Shown one piece after another: positions 1 to 4,885 of a DNA stretch of 5,112 nucleotides. Made by a program: the position numbers and the translations under genes. Under the pieces are notes generated by a model, which did no database searches, was not told the origin of the DNA, and was given only the letters and a program-made list of their open reading frames with translations. Where the stretch lies: positions 1 to 5,112 of the forward strand of contig JAMOPD010000404.1 in NCBI GenBank assembly GCA_027064745.1, in the 5' to 3' direction. Position 1 is the stretch's first letter, and every line of letters starts with the position of its first letter. Source of the stretch: Thermococcaceae archaeon. Its GTDB lineage: Archaea; Methanobacteriota_B; Thermococci; Thermococcales; Thermococcaceae.

Positions 1-168
1 ATTCTATTTGAAAGCTTTGAGGATCTTGTAGAGGCTTTCAAACTATTACTTGAGAAAAAAACGGCACATAAAATGGGATGTCTAGGTTCCAAAGTCTCAA
101 AACAGTATCAATGGAAAACAATTTCTCGCAAAATCGAGGAAATATACATTAAATTACACTCTCTTTAA
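1..168 (+). CDS. Glycosyltransferase (GT4-like), C-terminal end only
   Basis: This is a 55-residue tail of a gene that begins outside the window, open in frame 1 to the TAA at 166-168. The visible part has the usual end of GT-B-fold family 4 glycosyltransferases: an acidic helix (FEDLVEAFKLLLEK) that would follow the nucleotide-sugar-binding half, then an alternating basic stretch, then a helix with an aromatic 'YQW' and a terminal 'KIEEIYIKL'. That last pattern resembles the W..I..K...IY signature that crosses back onto the N-terminal domain in GT4 enzymes. Such enzymes transfer a sugar from a nucleotide donor to lipid, sugar or protein acceptors in the cytoplasm. The catalytic EX7E region is not in the window, so donor and acceptor cannot be stated. 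Its last 20 bases overlap the 3' end of the convergent minus-strand gene. The family call rests on recognition of this short tail only. Confidence 0.6.
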   Translation: MLFESFEDLVEAFKLLLEKKTAHKMGCLGSKVSKQYQWKTISRKIEEIYIKLHSL

Positions 169-463
169 TCTCTCTCATTCTGTTAATTAGCGTTGAAAGT
201 TCATCAAGGGATATTTCATTTACAAGAAGTCTACCCTGATAACTGGTGGAGAATCTCACCATCCTACTTTCCTTATTCAAGACATATTCCACAAGGAGGT
301 TTAGTTTATCACATACATCGAGAAACTCTTCCGTTGATTTGACCCTGATCACGGGTAATTCTTTTTCAAAGTTCTCTTCTACCTCAAGAAATGGGGCATT
401 CTTAAATAACCTTTTTAACTCTCGAATTGAGAATTGGAACAGATACTCATCTCCCTTGAGCAT
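149..463 (-). CDS. Hypothetical protein, 104 aa
   Basis: I do not recognise this protein. It is 104 aa, soluble (no signal peptide or membrane segment) and rich in charged residues. An N-terminal helix-like segment (FSIRELKRLFKNA) is followed by a strand (LPVIRV), a helix (STEEFLDVCDKLNLLVEYVL), a possible strand pair (RMVRFSTSY, GRLLVNEIS) and a C-terminal helix (LDELSTLINRMREIK). This suggests a small alpha/beta domain. The ATG at 463 is the chosen start. No strong Shine-Dalgarno precedes it, but an A/T box lies 25-35 nt upstream, which fits a very short or absent leader. It is divergent from sua5, and its 3' end overlaps the glycosyltransferase tail by 20 bp. The opposite strand is also open across 246-463, but that translation shows no domain-like pattern. 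It is probably a lineage-restricted gene. Confidence 0.6.
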   Translation of the reverse strand: MLKGDEYLFQFSIRELKRLFKNAPFLEVEENFEKELPVIRVKSTEEFLDVCDKLNLLVEYVLNKESRMVRFSTSYQGRLLVNEISLDELSTLINRMREIKESVI

Positions 464-486
464 AGTTATTCACAATTACCTAATAG

Positions 487-505
487 CATTTATATTTCAT
501 AAATG
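487..505. promoter_or_regulatory. Bidirectional promoter element: dyad CATTTAT-N5-ATAAATG
   Basis: This is a perfect 7-bp inverted repeat (487-493 and 499-505) with a 5-bp spacer, in the 55-bp gap between the 104-aa gene and sua5. TTTATATT (489-496) reads as a TATA box toward sua5, with a transcript start expected near 518. ATGAAA followed by TATAAAT on the minus strand reads as a BRE plus TATA box toward the 104-aa gene, with a start expected near 467. The sequence shows the dyad and the A/T boxes. Their use as a shared promoter is inferred from usual archaeal spacing of about 25 nt. Confidence 0.5.
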
Positions 506-507
506 TT

Positions 508-516
508 GGGGTGAGG
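508..516 (+). promoter_or_regulatory. Shine-Dalgarno for sua5 (GGGGTGAGG)
   Basis: This is a strong match to the archaeal anti-SD sequence, lying only 2 nt before the ATG at 519 (about 4 nt counted from GGTGA). It supports 519 over the ATG at 537. It also implies a transcript start upstream of about 505, which conflicts with the leaderless start predicted from the TATA box at 489-496. Confidence 0.5.
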
Positions 517-518
517 CC

Positions 519-1547
519 ATGACCATAATTATCAACATGAAAGAAAGTCTAAATCTCAGAAAGATCAGGATAGCCGCAAGGTTCATTAAAGAAGGGAAGC
601 TTGTTGCATTCCCTACTGAGACTGTTTATGGCCTTGGAGGTGATGCTTTAAATGAAAATTCTGTAAAAAAGATATTTCTAACAAAAGGCAGGCCTGCAGA
701 TAATCCCCTGATAGTTCATATAGCCAGTTTTGAGCAACTTTATGAGCTTGCCAGCACAATCCCTAAAGAAGCGAAGATACTTGCTAAACGATTTTGGCCA
801 GGTCCACTAACTTTTGTTCTCCCTAAGAGGGATGAGGTCCCCTCGATAACAACTGGGGGTTTAGATACTGTTGCAGTAAGAATGCCTGCTAATGAAATCG
901 CTCTCTCATTGATTAAACTTAGTAAAAAACCAATAGCGGCCCCTTCTGCTAATATAAGTGGCAAACCAAGTCCTACCTCTGCCGAGCATGTTGTGGATGA
1001 TTTCTATGGAAAGATAGAGTGTATAATAGATGGGGGAGAAACTGAAATTGGGGTTGAATCAACGGTGCTTGATCTCACATCAAAACCTCCAACACTTTTA
1101 AGACCTGGTGGATTGCCTCTTGAGGAGATTGAGAGGGTCATAGGCAAGATCAAAATCCATCCAGCAGTGAAAGGGCGTATAGTTGATGTTGCGAGGGCAC
1201 CTGGCATGAAATATAGACATTATGCTCCAAGTGCCCAAGTTATTGTAATTGAAGGAAAAAAGGACAGGGTTCATGAGAAGATAGTAGAACTGATAGACAA
1301 ATACCACCGTGAAGGGCTTAAAGTTGGAGTTATGGCTACAGGGGGGTTTTATGATGCAGATGCGTTCATTGATCTTGGTCGGAACAGTGAGGAAGTTGCC
1401 CGAAATCTCTTCAAAGCTCTTAGAGAGTTGGATAAAAAGGGAGTGGATATAATACTCGCTGAGGGCATAGAAGAAAAAGGATTAGGTCTGGCGGTTATGA
1501 ATAGACTTAAAAAAGCTGCAGGATACAGAACTATACTGTTAAGATAA
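519..1547 (+). CDS. sua5: Threonylcarbamoyl-AMP synthase Sua5
   Basis: This cytoplasmic enzyme uses L-threonine, bicarbonate and ATP to make L-threonylcarbamoyladenylate. In archaea KEOPS (Kae1, Bud32, Cgi121, Pcc1) then transfers the threonylcarbamoyl group to A37 of ANN-decoding tRNAs as t6A. The 342-aa product is the long two-domain Sua5 form, not the roughly 190-aa TsaC/YrdC form. Visible in the YrdC-like domain (about 10-205) are FPTETVYGLG (31-40), KGRPADNPL (56-64), WPGPLT (93-98), VAVRMP (118-123), PSANISG (142-148), GVESTV (178-183) and RPGG (195-198). The linker carries the hallmark PGMKYRHYAP (228-237), and the Sua5 C-terminal domain (about 238-342) ends with GLGLAVMNRLKKAA. The frame is open back to 246, but that extension is antisense to the 104-aa gene and matches nothing in the family. 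ATG 519 has the SD and gives the normal N-terminus; ATG 537 is the alternative. All key motifs are intact. Confidence 0.96.
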   Translation: MTIIINMKESLNLRKIRIAARFIKEGKLVAFPTETVYGLGGDALNENSVKKIFLTKGRPADNPLIVHIASFEQLYELASTIPKEAKILAKRFWPGPLTFVLPKRDEVPSITTGGLDTVAVRMPANEIALSLIKLSKKPIAAPSANISGKPSPTSAEHVVDDFYGKIECIIDGGETEIGVESTVLDLTSKPPTLLRPGGLPLEEIERVIGKIKIHPAVKGRIVDVARAPGMKYRHYAPSAQVIVIEGKKDRVHEKIVELIDKYHREGLKVGVMATGGFYDADAFIDLGRNSEEVARNLFKALRELDKKGVDIILAEGIEEKGLGLAVMNRLKKAAGYRTILLR

Positions 1548-1615
1548 GTGGATAACATGCTTAACAAGTATATGGGTCAGTTTATTACCGAGATAGTATG
1601 TACTGAACGATAATA

Positions 1616-1654
1616 CTTAAATAATCTTTAACGAAATAAAAACTACTTTAAAGT
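1616..1654 (+). promoter_or_regulatory. Promoter region of the TPR-like gene
   Basis: Three TATA-like candidates lie in the 153-bp gap after sua5. The first is CTTAAATA (1617-1624). The second is a BRE-like ACGAAA (1631-1636) followed by TAAAAAC (1637-1643). The third is the 10-bp palindrome ACTTTAAAGT (1645-1654). With a start about 25 nt downstream they predict transcripts beginning near 1646, 1666 or 1675, all upstream of the SD at 1689. The second has the best BRE. The rest of the gap (1548-1615) holds no clear T-tract terminator for sua5 and no convincing gene. Confidence 0.4.
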
Positions 1655-1688
1655 TTGTTATGAAATTAGTTGTTGTCTGAAATAACAA
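1655..1688. repeat. Inverted repeat TTGTTAT...ATAACAA in the leader of the TPR-like gene
   Basis: Two perfect 7-bp arms (1655-1661 and 1682-1688) are separated by 20 bp and lie directly upstream of the SD. TTGTT at 1670-1674 could also pair with the right arm. The arms flank two of the predicted transcript starts, so they could be operator half-sites or a weak leader hairpin. The repeat is seen in the sequence; its function is inference. Confidence 0.35.
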
Positions 1689-1695
1689 GAGGTGA
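1689..1695 (+). promoter_or_regulatory. Shine-Dalgarno GAGGTGA deciding a TTG start
   Basis: This near-perfect SD lies 5 nt before TTG at 1701. The in-frame GTG at 1692, which would give a longer protein by 3 residues, is itself part of this SD and so is unlikely to be the start. Confidence 0.7.
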
Positions 1696-1700
1696 GAAAT

Positions 1701-2888
1701 TTGGCACTCTTGGGGACAGAAGCCCCAGAAGATCTTGAACAAATTGGATTCAGAAGAATTACTAATGGTAAGGTTGGAGAAGGTTTGAAAGCCCTTCTCC
1801 GGGCGGCAAAAGCCTACGAATCAAAAGGGTATCTGATAGATGCTGCGAGAATTTACAAGTATATAGGAATGTTTATGTTAAATCGAACGGAGTCCACAGA
1901 AAAGTCTCGTCCACCACTTCTTAAGAGTGCATATCTGTATATTCAGTTGATATCTAGGGAAATTGAAAAGGAGGAGGTTAACCTCGATAGATTAGAGGAG
2001 TTCTGCATGAATGTTCTTGAAATATTCTCTGCTCTTGGGGACTCTCAAAATATGCAGAAATATGCGAGGGAATTTGCCAATATGTATGAGGATCTAGGGG
2101 ACGCATATTATAATGCAGATGATATTTCGTCTGCTATTAAGGTATATGAAGCAGCTCTACGGCATTACAGAATTATAAATGATAGAGAAGGCGTTCGTCT
2201 TATATCTGAAAAACTTGTTACTCTGTATGGAAAGATAGCTGAAGAAAAGCTTGAAAAGAATGATCACGTAGGGGCAGCTAACATTTTCTTCAGGGTGGCT
2301 TTTTTCATCAAGGATCTTTTTGGTTATGATCTACATTTCATGGAAATGATGGACACAGCAGGCAAGAATTACGAGAAAGCCAGTAAGCTTAGCTATGCTG
2401 ACGGTGATCTCGATAGAACAACAGAACTCTTAGTGAAGGCTCAATATGCATATCTTTTAGGGCGAAACTTTAGCCGTGCAAAGCTCATAGGATTGAATGT
2501 AACCAGAATGCTATATCAAGTAATAGGAACATACAAGTCAATGGGTGAAGTTGAAACAGCGGCTAAAAAATCTATGGAGCTGGTAAAGGCATTAATAGCC
2601 CTTGGAAGATTTGAAAGTGCAATAGAAGTGTATAAAAACGTTCTTGAAATGTCTGCGAAGTTGGAATATAAAGTTACAATTAGAAAATCAGTATTGGAGT
2701 ACCTTGCGGCATTAAAAAGTGACATTTATATCCTTGGGATTCTTGAAAGTGTCGAGTTTCATATCAAAAAAGGAAAATACAAAGAAGCTCTTGAACTTAT
2801 TGAGGATGCTTTTATTAGATATTCAGGAGAGTTAGGTAAAATAGAAAAACTCCTATATAATGCTGAGGGATTTAGTCAGGTTCATTGA
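1701..2888 (+). CDS. TPR-like alpha-solenoid repeat protein, 395 aa
   Basis: This is an all-helical protein without signal peptide or membrane segment, built from helix pairs of tetratricopeptide type. The clearest units are GEGLKALLRAAKAYESKGYLIDAARIY (about 26-52), the pair around DLGDAYYNADDISSAIKVYEAALRHY (131-156), DHVGAANIFFRVAFFI (188-203), DLDRTTELLVKAQYAYLLGRNFSRAKLI (236-263), LIALGRFESAIEVYKNVLEMSAKLEYK (298-324) and GKYKEALELIEDAF (358-371). Several carry the small-residue/aromatic TPR pattern (A..Y.., G.....A...Y). Such solenoids usually act as protein-binding scaffolds; no catalytic motif is visible, and the partner cannot be told. The overall spacing recalls alpha-SNAP-like solenoids, but I would not press that. 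The start was chosen at TTG 1701 because the SD GAGGTGA sits 5 nt upstream. The gene has its own promoter region and ends 13 bp before the stop codon of the convergent neighbour. Confidence 0.75.
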   Translation: MALLGTEAPEDLEQIGFRRITNGKVGEGLKALLRAAKAYESKGYLIDAARIYKYIGMFMLNRTESTEKSRPPLLKSAYLYIQLISREIEKEEVNLDRLEEFCMNVLEIFSALGDSQNMQKYAREFANMYEDLGDAYYNADDISSAIKVYEAALRHYRIINDREGVRLISEKLVTLYGKIAEEKLEKNDHVGAANIFFRVAFFIKDLFGYDLHFMEMMDTAGKNYEKASKLSYADGDLDRTTELLVKAQYAYLLGRNFSRAKLIGLNVTRMLYQVIGTYKSMGEVETAAKKSMELVKALIALGRFESAIEVYKNVLEMSAKLEYKVTIRKSVLEYLAALKSDIYILGILESVEFHIKKGKYKEALELIEDAFIRYSGELGKIEKLLYNAEGFSQVH

Positions 2889-2901
2889 ATATAGAAATAA
2901 A

Positions 2902-3330
2902 CTAAGGAGAACCAGGAGTTACCTGAACCCTTGGAAGAGGTACGTGGTATGGAAGCCTCATCTCTTTGGCTATTGCCATCATGAGAGGCGTTATTTCGTG
3001 GGTTATTGAATTCACAACCTCAGCAAACATCAACGGATCCATTTTTTTCTCTTTTTCCCATACATCAAGGAGTTCATCTATCTTGTCCTTCTGCGGAGGC
3101 GCATAAAATACCTCCCCAGTAATTACCGCCCTGGCTATCTCAGGGTTGTAACGTATGTTGTACTCAAATAGGATTTCTATACCGTTTATTTTTCCTGTAG
3201 GAGTCTTTAGTTCTCCAAGACGCATTTCTTTAATCTTTGGAGAGAGATTAACTTCGATTTTACCACCCACGGCTCCAGAGGCTGTTTTTTCAAATTCAAT
3301 CTTTTTTATGTTCATTCCCAGTATCGACAT
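2902..3330 (-). CDS. Conserved hypothetical protein, 142 aa (possibly SecB-like fold)
   Basis: This is a soluble protein without signal peptide. The N-terminal two thirds look beta-rich: IKKIEFEKT (8-16), GKIEVNLSPKIKEMRLGEL (23-41), NGIEILFEYNIRYNPEIARAVITGEVFY (49-76). A helical C-terminal part (DKIDELLDVWEKE, then DPLMFAEVVNSITHEITPLMMAIAKEM) follows, and the protein ends in a proline-rich tail (LPYHVPLPRVQVTPGSP, 126-142). An extended antiparallel sheet with the F-Y--RYNP-----ITGEV strand pair, then a long helix and a PY..P.PR tail, is reminiscent of archaeal SecB-like proteins, which hold unfolded clients. That is a pattern impression only. The start at 3330 is supported by the SD AGGTGGTGG 6 nt upstream; ATG 3315 (M6) is the alternative. 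It is divergent from the nucleotidyltransferase gene and shares a short promoter region with it. Confidence 0.75.
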   Translation of the reverse strand: MSILGMNIKKIEFEKTASGAVGGKIEVNLSPKIKEMRLGELKTPTGKINGIEILFEYNIRYNPEIARAVITGEVFYAPPQKDKIDELLDVWEKEKKMDPLMFAEVVNSITHEITPLMMAIAKEMRLPYHVPLPRVQVTPGSP

Positions 3331-3336
3331 ATCTTT

Positions 3337-3345
3337 CCACCACCT
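3337..3345 (-). promoter_or_regulatory. Shine-Dalgarno AGGTGGTGG for the 142-aa gene
   Basis: This purine-rich SD lies 6 nt before the minus-strand ATG at 3330 and supports it over the internal ATG at 3315. Confidence 0.55.
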
Positions 3346-3375
3346 GCTTTTGCTACCTTAATCTCCATCCATAGA

Positions 3376-3390
3376 GCTTTAAACTTTTGG
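3376..3390. promoter_or_regulatory. Divergent promoter with central TTTAAA
   Basis: On the plus strand CTTTAAAC (3377-3384) is centred about 25 nt before the ATG at 3406. On the minus strand the same box reads GTTTAAAG, preceded by a good BRE-like CCAAAA, and predicts a start near 3356, giving a leader of about 25 nt that contains the SD. No other A/T box in the 75-bp gap fits either gene as well; the ATTAATT at 3393-3399 is too near the plus-strand start. Shared use is inferred. Confidence 0.5.
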
Positions 3391-3405
3391 GCATTAATTT
3401 ACATC

Positions 3406-4110
3406 ATGCCGCGAGAGAAAGTTGTCAGAATATGGGATGAGAGAGAAATTGTCTATTCACCGAAGAGATGGAGATACCTATGGGATAAACGGCAGAGGGC
3501 CCTTGAGATAATGGAGAGACTGAGCCAGTTCGACCCCCAGCTCTACGGTAGCGTTGCCAGAGGAGACGTGAGGCGAGATAGCGACATTGATATAGTCATC
3601 CCCTATCAGGTGCCTAGTTATCTGATTGAACTCGCCTTGGAAGGTCTTGTGAATGAGAGGAGAATTGTAATGGCTACACCGTGGCACTTGATAAAAGGAC
3701 ACATTGAAATTGATGAGGAAACCACCGTTACATTTCCTCTGATTAATCCTACTGAAAGAGAGCTTGAATTCTATAAATGGGGAGGGATGATAGATATAGA
3801 AGGTGTGAGAAATAAACAGCGCGTCCCTGGCGTCAACAAGAAGCTCATTCTGATAGTTCCAACTGAAAAAGGACATATAGAGCGGGAGGTTGTTGGGAGG
3901 GAGAGCGAGGTAGCGAAGCTTTTAGGTGTTGATATCGGCATAGTCGAGGAGCGTGTTAAAATCCTCACGAGAAGGGACAGCATAGGGAGAACGGGGATAT
4001 ATCTCAATGAGGAAGTGCCAGAATGGATGGGATTTGAGGAAGTGCTCAAAATAATAGCAGATAGGGATCCAAATGTGAGGAGAAAAGTTAGAGAGGCCAG
4101 CGGGGTTTAA
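3406..4110 (+). CDS. Pol-beta-superfamily nucleotidyltransferase, 234 aa
   Basis: The core shows the minimal nucleotidyltransferase signature YGSVARGDVRRDSDIDIVIP (47-66). G48-S49 binds the triphosphate, and D60 and D62 are the two metal-binding acids. A third acid is probably E101 or D103 on the strand HIEIDEE (99-105). Such enzymes transfer an NMP to a protein, RNA or small molecule. An N-terminal helical region (about 1-42) precedes the core. A long C-terminal part (about 120-234), with a GVNKKLILIVPTEKGHIEREVVGRE stretch and GIYLNEEVPEWMGFEEVLKII, is not part of the minimal domain. No HEPN partner gene is adjacent, so it is not an obvious MNT/HEPN toxin-antitoxin pair; the target is unknown. 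The catalytic residues look intact. No SD precedes the ATG, and the TATA box sits about 25 nt upstream, so translation is probably leaderless. Its TAA directly abuts the stop codon of the convergent lipoprotein gene. Confidence 0.88.
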   Translation: MPREKVVRIWDEREIVYSPKRWRYLWDKRQRALEIMERLSQFDPQLYGSVARGDVRRDSDIDIVIPYQVPSYLIELALEGLVNERRIVMATPWHLIKGHIEIDEETTVTFPLINPTERELEFYKWGGMIDIEGVRNKQRVPGVNKKLILIVPTEKGHIEREVVGRESEVAKLLGVDIGIVEERVKILTRRDSIGRTGIYLNEEVPEWMGFEEVLKIIADRDPNVRRKVREASGV

Positions 4111-4836
4111 TTATCCCCCTTCAAATGTCATGAGCTTGTTGCCGGCAACATCTGTAACCGTGAGTTCGACCTTTCCGCCCAAAATATCCGAGAGATCCTT
4201 TGCAAGCCCCTGATATGCCTTTTTCTGGTTATCTGTAAACTGATCAGCAGTTGTGGCACCAGTAAGAGCGCTGATGCGGTAGATGTCATCCTTTTCAAGT
4301 TCAAGTATCAAGTCCCATTCATAGTTCTGTCCTACGAGAGAAACGAGGTAGTCGGCAACCTTCTGGGCTTCTTCTTTTGTTGTTCCTTTGTAATAAACTC
4401 TGACTTCTCCTGAAGCAACATAGCTGTATTCACTCTTGGTGGAGAAGAGGTCTTTTGAGTCCTGTGTAATGATGGTGAGTGTCACAGGAGAATTACTGAA
4501 GACATCTTGGCTTATCCTCGAAGCAAGGAGATGTAAGTAAAAACGTGTTGCCGGTTCTATGTCATCGGGACTTTTATAGGTACTTGTTATTTTCACGGTA
4601 TAGTCCCCGCCTGACTTCGTCAGGAATATGTCGGTGTCGTTATTAAAGCTAAATTCGTTCTGGAGGAATAAGGCAAGATTCTTGGCCATACTCAAGGAGA
4701 CATCACCTGAGTAGTAGACCTTCGTATGTCCTATTGTTACTGTTTTTTCAACGCTGGTCTTAGGGTTGCTGCTTATGCATCCGCTCGCGGCTGTTATTAA
4801 TGCTGCGAGAATCAAAACAGACAGTATCTTTCTCAT
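4111..4836 (-). CDS. Secreted lipoprotein with two tandem homologous domains, 241 aa
   Basis: The N-terminus is a lipoprotein signal: MRK, a hydrophobic stretch (4-18), and the lipobox A-S-G-C with Cys20 as the predicted lipidated residue. The mature protein should therefore be anchored to the outer face of the cytoplasmic membrane. After a short polar linker come two copies of about 95 residues (38-133 and 145-240). Each opens with V-Y-Y-x-G, has a helix (AKNLALFL / AQKVADYL), a strand region (DIFLTKSGGDYTVKI / DLILELEKDDIYRIS), a second helix (LHLLASRISQDVF / YQGLAKDLSDIL) and a final strand (VTLTIITQDSKDLFST / VELTVTDVAGNKLMTF). I do not recognise the domain, and no catalytic motif is visible; a binding or envelope role is a guess. 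The ATG at 4836 has the SD AGGAAGGTGA 4 nt upstream and a clear TATA box. The gene stands alone between serS and the convergent nucleotidyltransferase gene. Confidence 0.85.
   Translation of the reverse strand: MRKILSVLILAALITAASGCISSNPKTSVEKTVTIGHTKVYYSGDVSLSMAKNLALFLQNEFSFNNDTDIFLTKSGGDYTVKITSTYKSPDDIEPATRFYLHLLASRISQDVFSNSPVTLTIITQDSKDLFSTKSEYSYVASGEVRVYYKGTTKEEAQKVADYLVSLVGQNYEWDLILELEKDDIYRISALTGATTADQFTDNQKKAYQGLAKDLSDILGGKVELTVTDVAGNKLMTFEGG
4117..4725 (-). repeat. Protein-level tandem duplication inside the lipoprotein
   Basis: The first unit is encoded by about 4438-4725 and the second by about 4117-4404. They match at the amino-acid level (TKVYYSG against VRVYYKG, offset 107 residues; VTLTI...KDLF against VELTV...NKLM, offset 105). 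They are too diverged to align as DNA, so the duplication is old. Confidence 0.65.
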
Positions 4837-4840
4837 CTAA

Positions 4841-4850
4841 TCACCTTCCT
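4841..4850 (-). promoter_or_regulatory. Shine-Dalgarno AGGAAGGTGA for the lipoprotein gene
   Basis: This strong SD (core AGGTGAT, running one base past the box into 4840) sits 4 nt before the minus-strand ATG at 4836 and fixes the start. Confidence 0.75.
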
Positions 4851-4885
4851 ACGATGCAAAAAACCATCCCATATGCGAGACAGGC

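Noticed and set aside
246..518. N-terminal extension of sua5 to an upstream ATG at 246 (91 extra residues)
   Set aside because: The added translation is Ser/Thr/Asn-rich without domain character, is antisense to the 104-aa gene, and would remove the SD-supported normal Sua5 start at 519.
740..1567. Minus-strand open frames antisense to sua5
   Set aside because: The conserved Sua5 motifs on the plus strand account for this region, and the antisense products have no recognisable features.
1557..1613. Small ORF of 18 codons (MLNKYMGQFITEIVCTER) after sua5
   Set aside because: It has no convincing SD, is very short and lies in an A/T-rich intergenic region where such ORFs occur by chance. Conservation would be needed to revive it.
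3708..3775. C/D-box-like pattern (TTGATGA, then CTGA twice) suggesting an sRNA
   Set aside because: The C box is imperfect, no proper C' box is present, and the stretch is explained by the coding sequence of the nucleotidyltransferase around its third acidic residue.
3478..4049. Long minus-strand open frames antisense to the nucleotidyltransferase gene
   Set aside because: Their translations are low-complexity Ser/Thr/Pro- or His/Phe-rich shadows with no SD or family resemblance, while the plus strand encodes clear catalytic motifs.
3406..4836. Nucleotidyltransferase plus neighbour as an MNT/HEPN toxin-antitoxin pair
   Set aside because: Neither neighbour is a HEPN protein: one is beta-rich and divergent, the other is a convergent secreted lipoprotein. 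The genes are not co-transcribed.
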